In this document: piece by piece, positions 1 to 10,904 of the stretch | How positions within the stretch are numbered: position 1 is the first letter of the stretch | Layout: each line of letters opens with the position of its first letter | From: Prostheceraeus crozeri | Taxonomy: Eukaryota; Platyhelminthes; Polycladida; Euryleptidae | Direction of reading: 5' to 3' | Length of the DNA stretch: 64,000 bases | Assembly (NCBI GenBank): GCA_907163375.1 | Contig: CAJQUW010007819.1 | Location: forward strand, 620,001-684,000 | The notes under the pieces: generated by a model | Told to the model about the DNA's origin: nothing | The model's database searches: none | The model's input: only the letters and a program-made list of their open reading frames with translations | Program-made: the position numbers and the translations under genes

Positions 1-1190
1 AGATCACGATAGAGGAAAAAGTTATGCTAACATCATGGGCCATAGTTTACGATAACTGTGAAGAAAGCCGAAGATTATTTGCGCAGAAATACAATAAGGA
101 GGCTCCATCACGAACGACCGTATCGTACTGGAAAAAGAAAATGTTGGAAACTGGGAGCATTGTTACGGACAGACCCAGGTCCGGACGACCGGTGACAACT
201 ACTGGAGATGATCATAAGGAAATGGTTGCTCAAGCAATTGATGATGAACCCACTACATCGACAAGGCGGATGTCTGAAGAATTGGATATATCAAGAACAT
301 CGGTGAGACGTATTTTGAAAAGTGAAGGTTACCACCCATTCAAACCATTGTATTCGCAAGTTTTAACCGATGGTGATGATGACAGGCGGCTGGAGTTTTG
401 TCAAACTATGCTTGCAAAGTATCGTGAAGACCCCGCACTACATCGGAAGCTTACTTTTTCCGATGAGTGTGTCTTCCACCTTGCAGGACATGTCAACAAG
501 CACAATGTGCATTATTGGGGACAAGAAAATCCTCACGAACGATTCTGCAACCCTGGACGGACCCAGTCGCTAACAGTTTGGGCGTGGATTGGATATTCAG
601 GAATGATTGGCCATGACATCAGTGCTGCAACAATGAATGCGGACAGATATTGTACCATTCTGAATGATATCGTGGTTCCATATTGCCAAAGGCACCGTGA
701 AAAGTACTTCCAACAAGATGGAGCCTCTGCCCACTACAGTCGCGATGCAAGGAACATACTGGACCAACAGTTGAATGGGAAATGGATTGGAAGGAGAGGC
801 CCAATTGAGTGGCCTCCCAGATCGCCGGACCTCGCACCGTGCGATTATTGGTTCTGGGCCTACTTACGCTCGAGAGTGTATGTAAATGGAGAGATATTTC
901 CCAATCTTGACGAGCTCCGAGAGCGAATTGCTACGGAAATCAATGCAATCCCAATGAAAATTTATCGTGACAGTATGAAAAACTTCAACACGCGTTTGCA
1001 GTTGTGTCATGATCAGCAGGGCCACTTCTTCGAAAAATGAGATTGATTATGAAGTTAACTTTTTTATTCGTTTATTCTTGAATGCTCAAGCATATATACG
1101 AGTGTATTTATATGCATACTGTTCATTTATATGTAGTTATAAATTGATAAATACAATGAAACATTTACCGACAAAGACTTTTGGCCCACC

Positions 1191-1196
<6 letters not shown>
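1..1196 (+). mobile_element. mariner-type (Tc1/mariner superfamily) transposon, left end outside window
   Basis: The right end is recognisable: the sequence TTGGCCCACCCTG followed by TA at about 1181-1196 has the form of a mariner terminal repeat (CCACCCTG/TA). It abuts directly onto a TA microsatellite, as expected of an element that targets TA. The left terminal repeat is not visible because the transposase begins only 24 bases into the window. The 150 bases after the transposase are AT-rich 3' noncoding DNA. One long open transposase suggests a fairly young copy. Confidence 0.8.
24..1040 (+). CDS. Tc1/mariner-superfamily transposase, DD41D spacing
   Basis: This 338-residue open frame encodes a cut-and-paste transposase that would act in the nucleus on its own terminal repeats. 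The N-terminal ~100 residues are a helix-turn-helix DNA-binding region (SYWKKKMLETGS, RPRSGRP, TSVRRIL). The catalytic core follows: first Asp in TFSDECVF (about residue 146), second in FQQDGASAH, third in SPDLAPCDYW. Counting residues between the second and third Asp (to PCDYW) gives 41, so this is a DD41D type rather than the classical mariner DD34D. Length is normal for the superfamily and no internal stop is present, so it may be intact. An ATG at 24 was chosen because the frame fits the HTH start; a few upstream residues could lie outside the window. Confidence 0.85.
   Translation: MLTSWAIVYDNCEESRRLFAQKYNKEAPSRTTVSYWKKKMLETGSIVTDRPRSGRPVTTTGDDHKEMVAQAIDDEPTTSTRRMSEELDISRTSVRRILKSEGYHPFKPLYSQVLTDGDDDRRLEFCQTMLAKYREDPALHRKLTFSDECVFHLAGHVNKHNVHYWGQENPHERFCNPGRTQSLTVWAWIGYSGMIGHDISAATMNADRYCTILNDIVVPYCQRHREKYFQQDGASAHYSRDARNILDQQLNGKWIGRRGPIEWPPRSPDLAPCDYWFWAYLRSRVYVNGEIFPNLDELRERIATEINAIPMKIYRDSMKNFNTRLQLCHDQQGHFFEK

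Positions 1197-1250
<54 letters not shown>
1194..1250. repeat. (AT)n microsatellite
   Basis: About 57 bases of uninterrupted alternating A and T directly follow the right end of the mariner element. The insertion site TA is therefore part of, or was expanded into, the microsatellite. Confidence 0.95.
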
Positions 1251-1252
<2 letters not shown>

Positions 1253-1344
1253 GTATGCATGACAAGACAGATGTGATTCGGTATAAAAGACACATGCAAA
1301 TAAAAGTCATGCTCAGACTTAAAAGGATGTTTGATTAAAAACAG

Positions 1345-1736
1345 ACACTAACCAGCCAAGTATTGGCCACTTCAGAGGCAGAGTGAAGTTCAGCGAGGCC
1401 GCCGATTCCGTCACGAAGAGCTGTGACAGGGCAGTCCTCCACGATATCTGCCATAGTCTGAGTCTGACCACAGTCGCACAGCGGGGATTGACGAGCACCT
1501 CAGCGGTGGAGGGAGCTGCGACATGGCCCGGCGTTCGTCCTCAGCCGGTTGAGGAGTGTCCACTTGGCCCGGGGGAGGTCAGTGCCCGGGACTTTAGCTG
1601 TTGGATCGTCAATCAGCGATTTGTTGTGGACCTCGAACTTCTGCCACCCCTCACGCCAGGCTTGAGCGGGATCGTAGGTTGCTGGCGGTCTGTTGCGTGT
1701 AGTGTCAAATGCAGCTCCCCTACACAAGAAGGACAC
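1345..1736 (-). pseudogene. Non-LTR retrotransposon C-terminal fragment
   Basis: On the minus strand this stretch reads through the tail typical of Jockey/CR1-like LINE polyproteins: PRAKWTLLNRLRT, then a Cys-containing segment (CGQTQTMADIVEDCP) that matches the usual W-x-LNRLRTG...C-CG..QT..HI..CP pattern. The two parts are in different frames with a shift near 1500, and the rest of the polyprotein is missing. The segment is GC-richer than its surroundings. Known family pattern; the assignment to a specific LINE clade is not possible from this fragment. Confidence 0.65.
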
Positions 1737-1744
1737 GCTACTAG

Positions 1745-2420
1745 GATGCTCAAATTATCTCTTCAATAACATATTCAAGCAGAATATTATTAAACATATT
1801 GCAATCCGGATTGCTTCACTATGCCGAAGATGTTATGGACAAGGAACAAATTGGCTTCAAGAAAGGAGACAGTTCCACTGACCATGTATCCACCATAAAT
1901 CAAAGCAATGATAAGACAAATATAGTATGTTTTCATCGATTTTGAGAAAGCATTTGATTGTGTAAACCACAAGCTTTTGCGACTAATATGTGAGAGATTT
2001 GGAATACCCACATAGTAGGCTCACACGTATCTCATTAAGTAATTGTATAAAGACTCAGAATGCTTCGTCAGTAAGTCTGACCAGTAATTCTCACCTGTTG
2101 GACAGATCTACACCGCAGGAATGCTTGTTGAGTTCAACATTTTTTTCACCTGTTCCTCCAGGGTATCATCAATGGATCAGGAATCAAAAACAGCGATGAT
2201 GGCATCAAGTTCCAGGGAATGGCAATTTATCTAATCTATGCAGATGACATTGATCTCATGACTGACAATCAAGGCAGCTCCATACCCCTCGTACATGCAA
2301 GGACACGGACTATGGGAAAAGGCAGTAGATTGTGAACTGGATATATCCAAGATCAAAGCGGAAGTGATGACTTCTTCATAAAATGAATCTCTACACAATT
2401 TCAAATGAATTTCGCGTTGA
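1745..2420 (+). pseudogene. LINE reverse transcriptase relic
   Basis: Fragments of a non-LTR reverse transcriptase are readable on the plus strand. At about 1932 the frame reads FIDFEKAFDCVNHKLL (RT domain containing the first catalytic Asp), and at 2231 it reads LIYADDIDLMTD (the YADD catalytic box). Between them are several stops and frame changes (no continuous open frame longer than 70 residues). It is a dead fragment oriented opposite to the LINE scrap just upstream, so the two belong to different insertions. Confidence 0.7.
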
Positions 2421-2586
2421 AGAAACGAAACCCATCAAATACAGGTCATCTAATTGAATTCGGTGGTTTCCCTTGAACCGATTATGGACTCAATGGAAAC
2501 TATGGAAGATATCACTCTTGACAATAAAAACTCTCACCTCAGACTAACTAAAATTCTCTTGTGTATCGTACTTATCCTTTTGTTAA

Positions 2587-2768
2587 GGCAGGGTCAACGG
2601 AAAAATCATTTTTTCATCAAAGATACGACATTTGATCGCGAGTAGAACGCACCGGGTTGCACTCTGCATCATTGTCTCGTTTAGCCACAGGAGCGCTTTT
2701 CCCTATGCGTGCTGACGTCATCGCCACCACGCAGCAAGATTCGGCAGTCGAGTCAACGCAGACAATCA
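2587..2768. repeat. Kolobok left terminal inverted repeat
   Basis: From the TTAA-adjacent GGCAGGGTC start to about CAGACAATCA at 2768, this segment is matched in reverse complement by 6151-6312. It contains a TGACGTCA palindrome (about 2713-2720) of the CRE type that lies just upstream of the transposase start at 2818; this could serve as promoter DNA, but that is an inference. Confidence 0.8.
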
Positions 2769-2817
2769 CTATTCATTCTCATAACAGCAGTTAAGATTTT
2801 GTGACCGTCTATTAAAA

Positions 2818-5800
2818 ATGGTAGTTTGCAGTGTATTCGGTTGTACTAACCATAACTCAAAAGCAAAAGATAGATCATATCATAAATTCCCGAAACACAA
2901 ATTAATTCGACAACAATGGATTCATCGGTGTGATAGAAAGGATATCAACGGAAAAGAATGGGGACCATTCAGTGTTATTTGCAGTGACCATTTCACTGAA
3001 TCTGATTTCGTCAGAGACCTTCGCAGTGAAATACTAAATTCATCAGCTACAACCATCAACTGCCGCCCCAGACGCCTGAAAGAAAATGCCATTCCCTCTG
3101 AAACCTTCATCGCGAGCGTGCAAATTCTTCGCCTTCGTCATCCGCGGTATTGGATAGACTTCACACAGCCCGATATTTGCAAAGTCTCTCTACAAATCGG
3201 CCTATGAGCTCTATTGGTTTGGAAGATTCACCATGCATTTCTCGACATTTGGAATCTGATATCGCAGGTTTTGCCGACGAAGAATCAATGACAGCTGTTC
3301 CTGACGAAAAGGATATAAGCTCTGAATTTGAATCTGAATCTTCATCAGAATCGAGTTTCATAGATTCTGACGAGGAGCCTAATGATAATTTGTTTGGCAA
3401 GTGCTTCTTCGTTTACTTCGAAAATTTGCTGGAACTACTTAGATTCTGTTCACGGTGTGGTTCTCCTATCGAGCCGACGTCTCGAGTATTCTCGTGTATT
3501 GGTACTTTATTGAAAGTCACATATGTATGCCTAAACAATCACTCGACGACTTGGTCATCACAGCCTGTTCTCAAAAAGTTCCCATTAGCTGATATTGCTT
3601 TAACAACCTCAATTTGCATCTCAGAAAATACACATTCGACACTCAAGGAAATTTCGAATACATTGAATCTTCAGATCATGAGTAAATAAACATACTCAAA
3701 GATTCAGAAGAAATTTGTATTACTAGTGGTAGATGAAGCTTATAATTCCCTAATATCTGAGGCATCAAGTTGTGTTCAAGAAAATGGTGAAGCAGTCATG
3801 ATTGGAGATGGAAGGTAAGATATTTGCAGTCTCACATGTCTTGATGGAATTTGGTAAATACGAGTATTCGCATTGGAGGCAAACACAAATTCTGTATAAA
3901 TGAAAATAAGTGCAAAATTAATGTAATGTATGTAGGCCTGATCACGTCGATTAATTCGACAACTAATCAGAAAAGCACTCATGTAGATTGTAATACACAT
4001 GTCTGTCATATTCGATATTTTCTAATTCTTTTTAGTTTTTTCTAATAAATTGTGCATGGTACAGTAGGTAATTAGTGTATGAAAACTATATCATGTCATC
4101 ACTCTTGCGATTTATTTTTTGTTATCATGTATAAAATGTCATCAGATGCATGGAAGTCTTCATGTGACAAAAACATGGGTTACACATACATGTGCGATGC
4201 ATGCATCATATAGGCTACATATACAGTATGCGAGAATCATGCATTTAGCAATTCAGTCAAACTGAAGCACATATTTCTCCAGATTCTAGATACCCTATGT
4301 AAGGCTGATTTTGTGGGTTTGGAAAACTTTTGCGTACAGTAAGAACAACGCATGAAAGTAACACTATTCTGAAGCCCTTCCCGAGATTATGCTTGTGTAT
4401 CCAATGAACGAAATTGGCATATGCCTGTCTACTGAAATCTTTGTTTTAGCGTAGTGGGTCACCATGAGTTAATCCGCAGGCTACGCGTTTTGCTGCTAAG
4501 GCTTGTTTTTGTTCAAACACACAATATTGAAGTTTTCACCCTAGTGTAACACAAAACGTTTCATAGTTCCTGACAATATCGCATACTTCCTCGATTTTCC
4601 AACAACAAATACACTCTCCATGGGTAGGCATTACTGTGCAATGCTCACACCAGCACCATGTAAGAGAAAATTGTCTATCAGAATCTTCCATAAAAGTATC
4701 ACTCTGGTCTTGAAGCTGAATACCTCGTTGCGGTGACATATCCATAGTTGGCTCATGTTGGTAAGGAAGGATCTGCAAGTGAATAGACGTGCTTTTATAC
4801 CTGCAAAAGGTAGACCTAAACCCCTATCGAAATACACAGTAGTTATTGCTCATTTCTGCATCTGCCTAAGTAATAGGAGCTAATGCACATGTACAAGTAA
4901 ATGAATATATATGTCCTAAGTCTGTACACAAATTCTGGATTACTATCACAGTAAAACCGTCTCGAACACATATTTGGACGGCATGTTGCCAGATTATAAA
5001 AACACTGTAACACAGGAATGCTCTAAAAATGAGATAAAATACTTCGCTATCTTACTCAGATAAAATTACTTTCTTGTAGATTTGATTCTCCTGGATATTC
5101 GGCCCTTATGTGTGCATACACATTGATGGATTATCAAACCGGCTTGATCATACATGCTGAGCTAATCGATAAGACAATAGAAAATTTCTCCAGCCCAGCC
5201 ATGGAAATTCTAGGGTGTGATCGCGCCTTAAGAAAGGTTCAGTCTGATCAAAACGCACGAATTTTATCAACTGATCGCAATCCTGGTATCATGAAAATGT
5301 TGAGAAATGATCACTCAACTATCGAGCATAAATTTCATCCGTGGCATATTGCCAAATCTGTGAAGAAGCGTATACATACTCGTAATGCTGCGTGTTCTAA
5401 AGGAAACGAAATTCTTGACATTTGGCTGAAAAGCATAGCGAATCATCTTTGGTGGTCATGCTCAAGTTGTGATGGTGATTCTGATGTATTGATTGAGAAG
5501 TGGACATCTATCTTACATCACATATCAAATAACCATTCTTGGTCCGGCAATCGCAAATTCCATAAATGTGAGCATTCAGAACTGTCAGTGGATGATCAGA
5601 AGCCATGGATTTCCGAGGACTCTAAAACCTACTGTGATTTGAAAAGTACCATAACAAATCCTCAGTTGTTGAGAGATTTACGAAAGCGTAGGCACTTTAT
5701 ACATACATCATATCTTGAAACTTTCCATAACGTTATTCTTAAGTATGCTCCTAAGCGATTATACTTTCCCTACTCAACAATGAAGATGCGACTTCAACTA

Positions 5801-6013
5801 GCCGTGATTGATCATAATGTTGGAATCGGGCGTGATGGCCACGATTTAAAGACAGAAAGAGTGTGGAAAAAAGCAACGAAGTGTTATAAGAACCGAAAGT
5901 ACTACACTGTAAAAAGTCTCATGAATGGCGACATGCTATTTTGCTCGACGTTATTAAATCTATTTGAACTACTGTTAAGCTTTTCTATTATTCTAATTGT
6001 ACTGAAATTATGA
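2818..6013 (+). pseudogene. Kolobok THAP transposase, two exons, one shift and one stop
   Basis: The N-terminus is a C2CH THAP zinc finger: C4, C9 (CSVFGC), W34, then C55 and H58 in ICSDHF, ending near AIPS at about residue 95. A one-base frame change lies between about 3100 and 3150, after which a Ser/Glu-rich linker and a Cys-rich segment (FCSRCG, YVCLNNHSTTWSSQP) follow. A single in-frame TAA sits at 3687-3689; beyond it the same frame continues KIQKKFVLLVVDEAY and ends IGDGR at 3814. After an intron the frame resumes FDSPGYSALMCAYTL at 5080 and runs to 6013 with the family's HPWHIAKSVKK, NHLWW, TSYLETFHN and LAVIDHNVGIGR blocks. The copy is close to complete but not functional as read. 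Confidence 0.8.
3815..5079 (+). other. Apparent spliceosomal intron in the Kolobok transposase
   Basis: The upstream exon ends GATGGAAG and the intron starts GTAAGA; the acceptor is a pyrimidine tract ending TTTCTTGTAG at 5079. Splicing joins GGA-AG|A-TTT in phase 2 and restores the family motif DGR-FDSPG, in frame with the downstream exon. The 1.27-kb interior is AT-rich with no long open frame. The match of both sites and of the restored motif makes this strong. Confidence 0.75.
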
Positions 6014-6150
6014 TGTCTTATATTTGATGCAGGCACGTGCTTAATGATATGAAGGTGTGTTTGAGATGCTACAATTATAAAAACTTGCAACTTACCTATT
6101 TGATCTCCATTATTCGCAGATCAAACCGTAGAAAAAATGTTATTGTTTAT

Positions 6151-6312
6151 GATTGTCTGCGTTGACTCGACTGCCGAATCTTGCTGCGTGATGGCGATGA
6201 CGTCAGCACACATAGGGAAAAGCGCTCCTGTGGCTAAACGAGACAATGATGCAGAGTGCAACCCGGTGCGTTCTACTCGCGATCAAATGTCGTATCTTTG
6301 ATGGAAAAATAA
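6151..6312. repeat. Kolobok right terminal inverted repeat
   Basis: Reverse complement of the left repeat from GATTGTCTGCGTTGACTCGA onward, with a few substitutions (for example in the stretch around the TGACGTCA palindrome's flanks). The outermost bases drift into AT-rich sequence. Confidence 0.8.
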
Positions 6313-6979
6313 TTAATAATAATTAAATAATAGAAAATCATAAGAAAAAGCACATCAGTGTTTTTAAAATATTCAGTTGAACTTTTTTGAAATTCAGGGC
6401 CCCCGCAAGGCAAACAGAACTTTAATTTGATTCTCTTTCATCATCGTAGAATTAATTTGCAAAAATTGTATTTTCTACCTCCGATCAAAAATCATGTTTC
6501 AAGAAGAAAATTTCAGTTAAACTTCTTCTAATGCTTCAGTTCCTCAAGCAAGTGCCTTTAGGAAATAGTCGACCGGTGTGATGGACGTCTGAAACTCACA
6601 TATTGACGCACGTGTTTTACACGTATCGTACAGTTGTAATTTGCATGCCTCAAAGTACATACACACTCCAAGCTCTATGATTTCAAACAATTGCATTTAT
6701 TTCAAGAGTAGCTCACGCATTAATTTTTAAGGGCTGAGACTTAAATCACTATTATTACGCTCATGTCCCTCTTCAGATAAATTCTGAGATTGCTAGCACT
6801 TCGGAATCTTCATGTATAAAGATTGATCGTTCGCGCTACCTTGATGTTTTGTAGAATCATGTCTTTCTTAAATACATGTATTGTAACAATGCCATGACAC
6901 TGTGGCTCAACGAAGCTCGAGCTTAAAATATTCCTATAAATAGTCCACTAAAAAGGGAAACTCCAAGAAACTTTCTTTG
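6313..6979. other. AT-rich intergenic DNA, no gene seen
   Basis: I see no coding pattern, repeat or RNA gene here. It lies between the Kolobok right end and the pogo relic; the left terminus of the pogo element may be inside but cannot be recognised. Confidence 0.6.
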
Positions 6980-7990
6980 GAAATGAGGGTTGATTTCGAA
7001 ACAAGCAATGGATGGCTACAACGGTGGAAAACTTCTAGCAATATAAATTTCTAAAGATGTAAAATGAAAGGGCATCTACGGGCATCGAAAGTAATAACTG
7101 GGCGACTAATGTGTTACCGAACTTAAGAAAGGACTATGCACCTTCTTCAAAACCCTCCCTTCAGGAACTATGACTGTTGCTAGCTCACAGCTCGCATCAA
7201 CTACAGTTCCGAAAGACTGTGTGACGGTGTTGTTCTTAACAAACCAGGACGGCAGTGATAAGAATATGTCCGTCATTGGCAAAGCGAGAAGGTGAAGACG
7301 CTTCACTGGTCTTGACCAGCTTTTTCTGTCACATTGCCATAACACAAATGCCTGGATGACTAGCTCCCTCTGGACTCAGATATTGGTGCAATGATGCAGA
7401 AATCTCAATCATAAAGCTGTCCACTTTGCAACAGCGTGACATGCCACAAGCATACTGGAACTTCTGCAAGAAACATCGAGATTATCTTCTTGCCCTCAAA
7501 TACGACTTATCTCTAATTCAACCAATCGAGCAGGTTCAGGGCTCGACCATTTAACTGTACAAAAGTGTAATATCGAAAGAACATTTTTGTGTCAGCACTT
7601 GGCAGCAATAGAGAGCTACAATTCTGTAGAAACGTTTTGAAGAGATCTAGCCTGCTTTTGGCAATGTACACATGCTGAAGCAAAGTTGGTGGCTTGTCAG
7701 ATCAGAGACAATTCAACACAGCTTTAGAAAGGCCGGATTTACAGTGCAAGAGCATTAACCACGAACTGGAGTATGAGTAGGCCTATGAGTGAGATAGCTG
7801 ATAGTCTAGAGAAAAAAGAATTTTGAACTTTGCTGATCTTAATCTTCTTTACGAAACTGATGGATCTATGACTCACCCTGAAATTGGAGATCAAGTCTGC
7901 AGCAATATTGGAAGTGAGGATCAACATGACGAAAGCGATGGTGAAAACATTTCGGAAGTTGTTGCACCTGCGGCTTCATTGATCAACATT
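6980..7990 (+). pseudogene. pogo/Tigger-like transposase relic (CENP-B/jerky type)
   Basis: Several blocks of the pogo-class transposase appear in order on the plus strand, in changing frames. At 6991: DFETSNGWLQRWK, the second helix-turn-helix of the CENP-B type DNA-binding region. At about 7206: VPKDCVTVLFLTNQDGSDKN followed by VIGKAR, the start of the DDE core. At about 7350: NTNAWMTS. At 7711: IQHSFRKAGF, the end-of-core signature. An acidic tail follows (7823-8000). Stops and shifts separate the blocks, and the segment with the later catalytic acids is not readable, so this is an old dead copy. Confidence 0.7.
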
Positions 7991-8942
7991 CAAGTGGCCC
8001 TTTTGCTGTGAATCACCTTCACGACCTGGAATGAGATTTACTGAAAATCTTCTGTTGTAACTTACAGTCTAAGACATTTTATTAGGATCACCCATATTTT
8101 TTAGATTTTTACAGCTAGCTGCTTGCTGGTGTCATATTATCTTTCACCCTTGTCCATGCATTAAATAGGCTTGCATGCCAACAATATGCCACAATATAGA
8201 CATCCATTGATTAATATCACAGACACCAGACACTCAAACACAAAAATTGACTGCGACATATTATTGTAGAATCACGAAAATTGAACAACTTCTTTTCTAA
8301 TTTTTAACTGTTCCATTTATACTCTCCTTATTATCCTAATAACCTATCACCTAAATTAAACTTTTCTTTCCATGTTATTTCATCTCGCAAATCATTTGCA
8401 AACATAATGTATATTTGGAATTAAGCAGTGTTTATGTTTTCGTTGGAACATGAGTTTTAAATTTGTAGAATTCAGTTGGTAGGAAAGCTTCATGGAGGCA
8501 TATTTTGTCATCATAATTGTAACATCATTTATATGAACGTGCCATAAGAATTATTAGCATATAATAATTACAATGTACTTTATAATAGATTGCAATAATA
8601 TGGCAAAAAAGTGCTTTTACAGTCATGCATAAAAATCGCACTAATTGAAATAAATACTACAAACATAATATTTAAGAAAATTCATTTGCTATTCATTTGT
8701 TCATTATGAAGGCCTTGAATAAAAATTTATAGAAAGCACCGTATAAAAGAACAATCCGCTTGTAGAAGGAAATTTTTGCTGATTCCTAAGGCCTCAGCCA
8801 CACTGAAAGCAAAGCAAACACGAGCGTCCCGATCAAACGCGAGCAAACGTATGTCCCGAAGTTATGAATCGCTCTGGTTTGCTTTGCTCGCAGTGTAACA
8901 GTCTACAACTGCTGCAATGATGACTTTATAGAGATTGTTTAA
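7991..8942. other. AT-rich intergenic DNA with one short inverted repeat
   Basis: No gene is visible. The only structure is an imperfect inverted repeat: CACTGAAAGCAAAGCAAAC (8800-8819) against GTTTGCTTTGCTCGCAGTG (8877-8896). It could be the edge of a small nonautonomous transposon, but no target duplication was found. Confidence 0.5.
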
Positions 8943-10572
8943 TAAAAAATGGATCACCCTTAAACATCGCCTTAACTTCAACTTTGTCTAACTCCGCCAA
9001 ACTTGAACGAATTTCTCTGAAATTTGGAAGATATGTCAGTTTTGCTTACTAATATCATTGTTGGAACTTTCAAGCATGAATATTGAGTTGTTTTCCTGTT
9101 ATAGATAAAAAAGTAGTAGATAATTTGATCTTCATTTAGCAATGTTACACAAAATCATACCTCACTCTTATAAAATTACATTTGTTTCCTTAGTTATGTA
9201 ATATGTTGTTCTACAAGCCAAAAGCTATCAAGCAAAACAAAAATAAAGAAAATCGGTCAATCAGAGCCAGTATAGCACCATTATTCATCAACAATAATGT
9301 AACTGCTACATGTGATTAACTGGACTTCATGTTCCATAGCTTCCTGACTTCGTTGCGGTGGTGTTGGCAGCACTCCTGATTGCCTTCAGCTAGAAATCTA
9401 TCTCTTACCGGTTGAAAACAATACAAAGCACAAATGAACAATAACGAGATCGCATTCAGAAGGCAAAGTGTCAGCCTTGCTAGAACTAGAGGTTTCTTTG
9501 CGAGCTACAAGCAAGCGACTAAATGTCCCTTACACAAATGTGCATCGATGGCATAATGATGATTTTCGACTCGGTCGTAAAGAGGGCTCTGGCCGTCATC
9601 GCAAAACATCCAAACGTAGAGACCGCCTAATTTTGAGATTTGTTAAAGTTGATCCAAGTCTCTCGTTAACTGAGATGGCTGCACTAGTCTCGTCTATTTC
9701 TAAGTCCACTATTCGTAGAAGACTTATTGAGTCGAATTTCAAGAGCTGTAAGAGGCCCTCTCAGATCGAATTATCAGATCAGCATACAAAAAGACGTCTC
9801 AGATGGGCAATGAGTCATTGTCACTGGCGAAATCAATGGGATTGGGTTGTCTGGTCTGATGAGGCATCAGTCCGTCTGAAGGATAGTGATGGTCGATTGA
9901 GATTATGGATAAAATCTGATCAGGAAATTCCGAGACATTTACATCGTCCCCGGGTACAAGGTGGTGCGACTCTACTGATTTGGGCTGGCATTTGGACCAA
10001 TGGCCGCTCTGAACTTCACATACAGCAAGGAACCATGAATTCTGAACGCTACGTGAATGTTTTACGAATGAACATTGGCCAAATGACGGATCAACATGGT
10101 GATCCACCGACTTGGTTATTTATGGATGATAATGCTACGTGTCACAGGAGTAGTAGAGTCAACTTATGCAAGTCTCAATTAGGGCTTAGGACATTATCTT
10201 GGCCAGCTCGTTCTCCTGATCTGAATCCCATAGAAAATGTATGGAGTATTCTAAAACGTAACGTTCGTCGTTCACTGCTACCTACAGATGGCGTATCACA
10301 ACTTACGTCACTGTTAAAAAGAGAGTGGAGAAAGTTAGATCAGTCAAAAATCAACGATATCATCGAATCAATGCCTAGACGAATTGGTAATGTCATTGAC
10401 AATAAGGGTAGGGCCACAAAATATTAGCTTCTCAAGAACCGTTACTGTATCATACCTTATCAGATTATATAAGGACATATAAATATATTAGGGACATGAA
10501 ATAACATGAAAAATGCTTTCTGTATCATACTTATGTTTTATTTAGTCAAATTTTAGGATGATCCACTTTTTA
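8943..10572 (+). mobile_element. Tc1-family transposon
   Basis: The 1.63-kb element has short terminal inverted repeats: TA-AAAAATGGATCACCCT on the left (8943-8962) against AGGATGATCCACTTTT-TA on the right (10555-10572), each bordered by the TA used as target. Size and single open transposase are normal for Tc1. Near intactness of the frame suggests a relatively recent insertion. Confidence 0.75.
9468..10427 (+). CDS. Tc1-family transposase (DD34E)
   Basis: This 319-residue frame encodes a Tc1-type transposase. Residues 1-100 form two helix-turn-helix units (ATSKRLNVPYTNVHRW; ISKSTIRRRLIES) that bind the terminal repeats. The catalytic acids are Asp in VWSDEASV, Asp in FMDDNATCH and Glu in SPDLNPIENVW, with 34 residues between the second Asp and the Glu. 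The frame is uninterrupted. The chosen ATG gives a slightly short N-terminus; translation may begin a few codons upstream of 9468 in the same element, so the first helix may be incomplete. Confidence 0.85.
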   Translation: MSALLELEVSLRATSKRLNVPYTNVHRWHNDDFRLGRKEGSGRHRKTSKRRDRLILRFVKVDPSLSLTEMAALVSSISKSTIRRRLIESNFKSCKRPSQIELSDQHTKRRLRWAMSHCHWRNQWDWVVWSDEASVRLKDSDGRLRLWIKSDQEIPRHLHRPRVQGGATLLIWAGIWTNGRSELHIQQGTMNSERYVNVLRMNIGQMTDQHGDPPTWLFMDDNATCHRSSRVNLCKSQLGLRTLSWPARSPDLNPIENVWSILKRNVRRSLLPTDGVSQLTSLLKREWRKLDQSKINDIIESMPRRIGNVIDNKGRATKY

Positions 10573-10740
10573 TGAAACGGACTATTCGCGCGCTCTATGT
10601 TCATAGAAATGCCTGGACGTAGATCCATTTCTATGGCATTTTTCATAGACGTTATGTTGAGTTGCATTGTGTCACGAAAACGCTATTATCACTATCATCT
10701 ATTCTAACCCAAAAATGATGAAATTCCTGTCGATTTCTAC

Positions 10741-10792
10741 ATCAATCAGCGGACACTAATGCCGTAGTTGGCATTATTGTCCGCTGATTGAT
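10741..10792. repeat. Near-perfect DNA hairpin (23-bp arms)
   Basis: Arms 10741-10763 (ATCAATCAGCGGACACTAAT...) and 10770-10792 pair with a single mismatch around a 6-base loop GTAGTT. It lies 110 bases beyond the C-terminal end of the tyrosine recombinase gene and shares the motif CGGACACTAA with the hairpin at 30429-30515 on the far side of the same gene. Confidence 0.8.
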
Positions 10793-10904
10793 ATATGAAT
10801 TTGCATTGAATTAAAAACCGCATTATTTCTCCGGCAGAAAACTCTATTCCAAAAAATCTGAAAGAACATAGAACATAAGCAAACTGTGCAAACATTGAAA
10901 TTAC

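Larger units (their letters stand above)
2587..6312 (+). mobile_element. Kolobok-superfamily DNA transposon
   Basis: The 3.7-kb unit is bounded by inverted repeats of about 160-180 bases (2587-2768 and 6151-6312), which read almost identically when one is reverse-complemented. The left end is preceded by TTAA (2583-2586) and begins GGCAGGGTC; TTAA tetramers also occur at the right edge (6313-6316, 6323-6326). TTAA target sites, a GG-starting terminus and a THAP-domain transposase are the known hallmarks of Kolobok. The last ~20 bases of the right terminal repeat do not match the left one, so the right tip is probably degraded. Confidence 0.8.

Noticed and set aside
1009-1338. Open frame with a run of Tyr/Ile codons
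   Set aside because: It is the translation of the (AT)n microsatellite and the mariner 3' end.
4536-4837. Minus-strand frames of about 70-80 codons inside the Kolobok intron
   Set aside because: No recognisable pattern and located within an intron with otherwise random frames.
8799-8896. Possible MITE from a 20-bp inverted repeat
   Set aside because: No target duplication and arms imperfect; kept only as an inverted repeat note.
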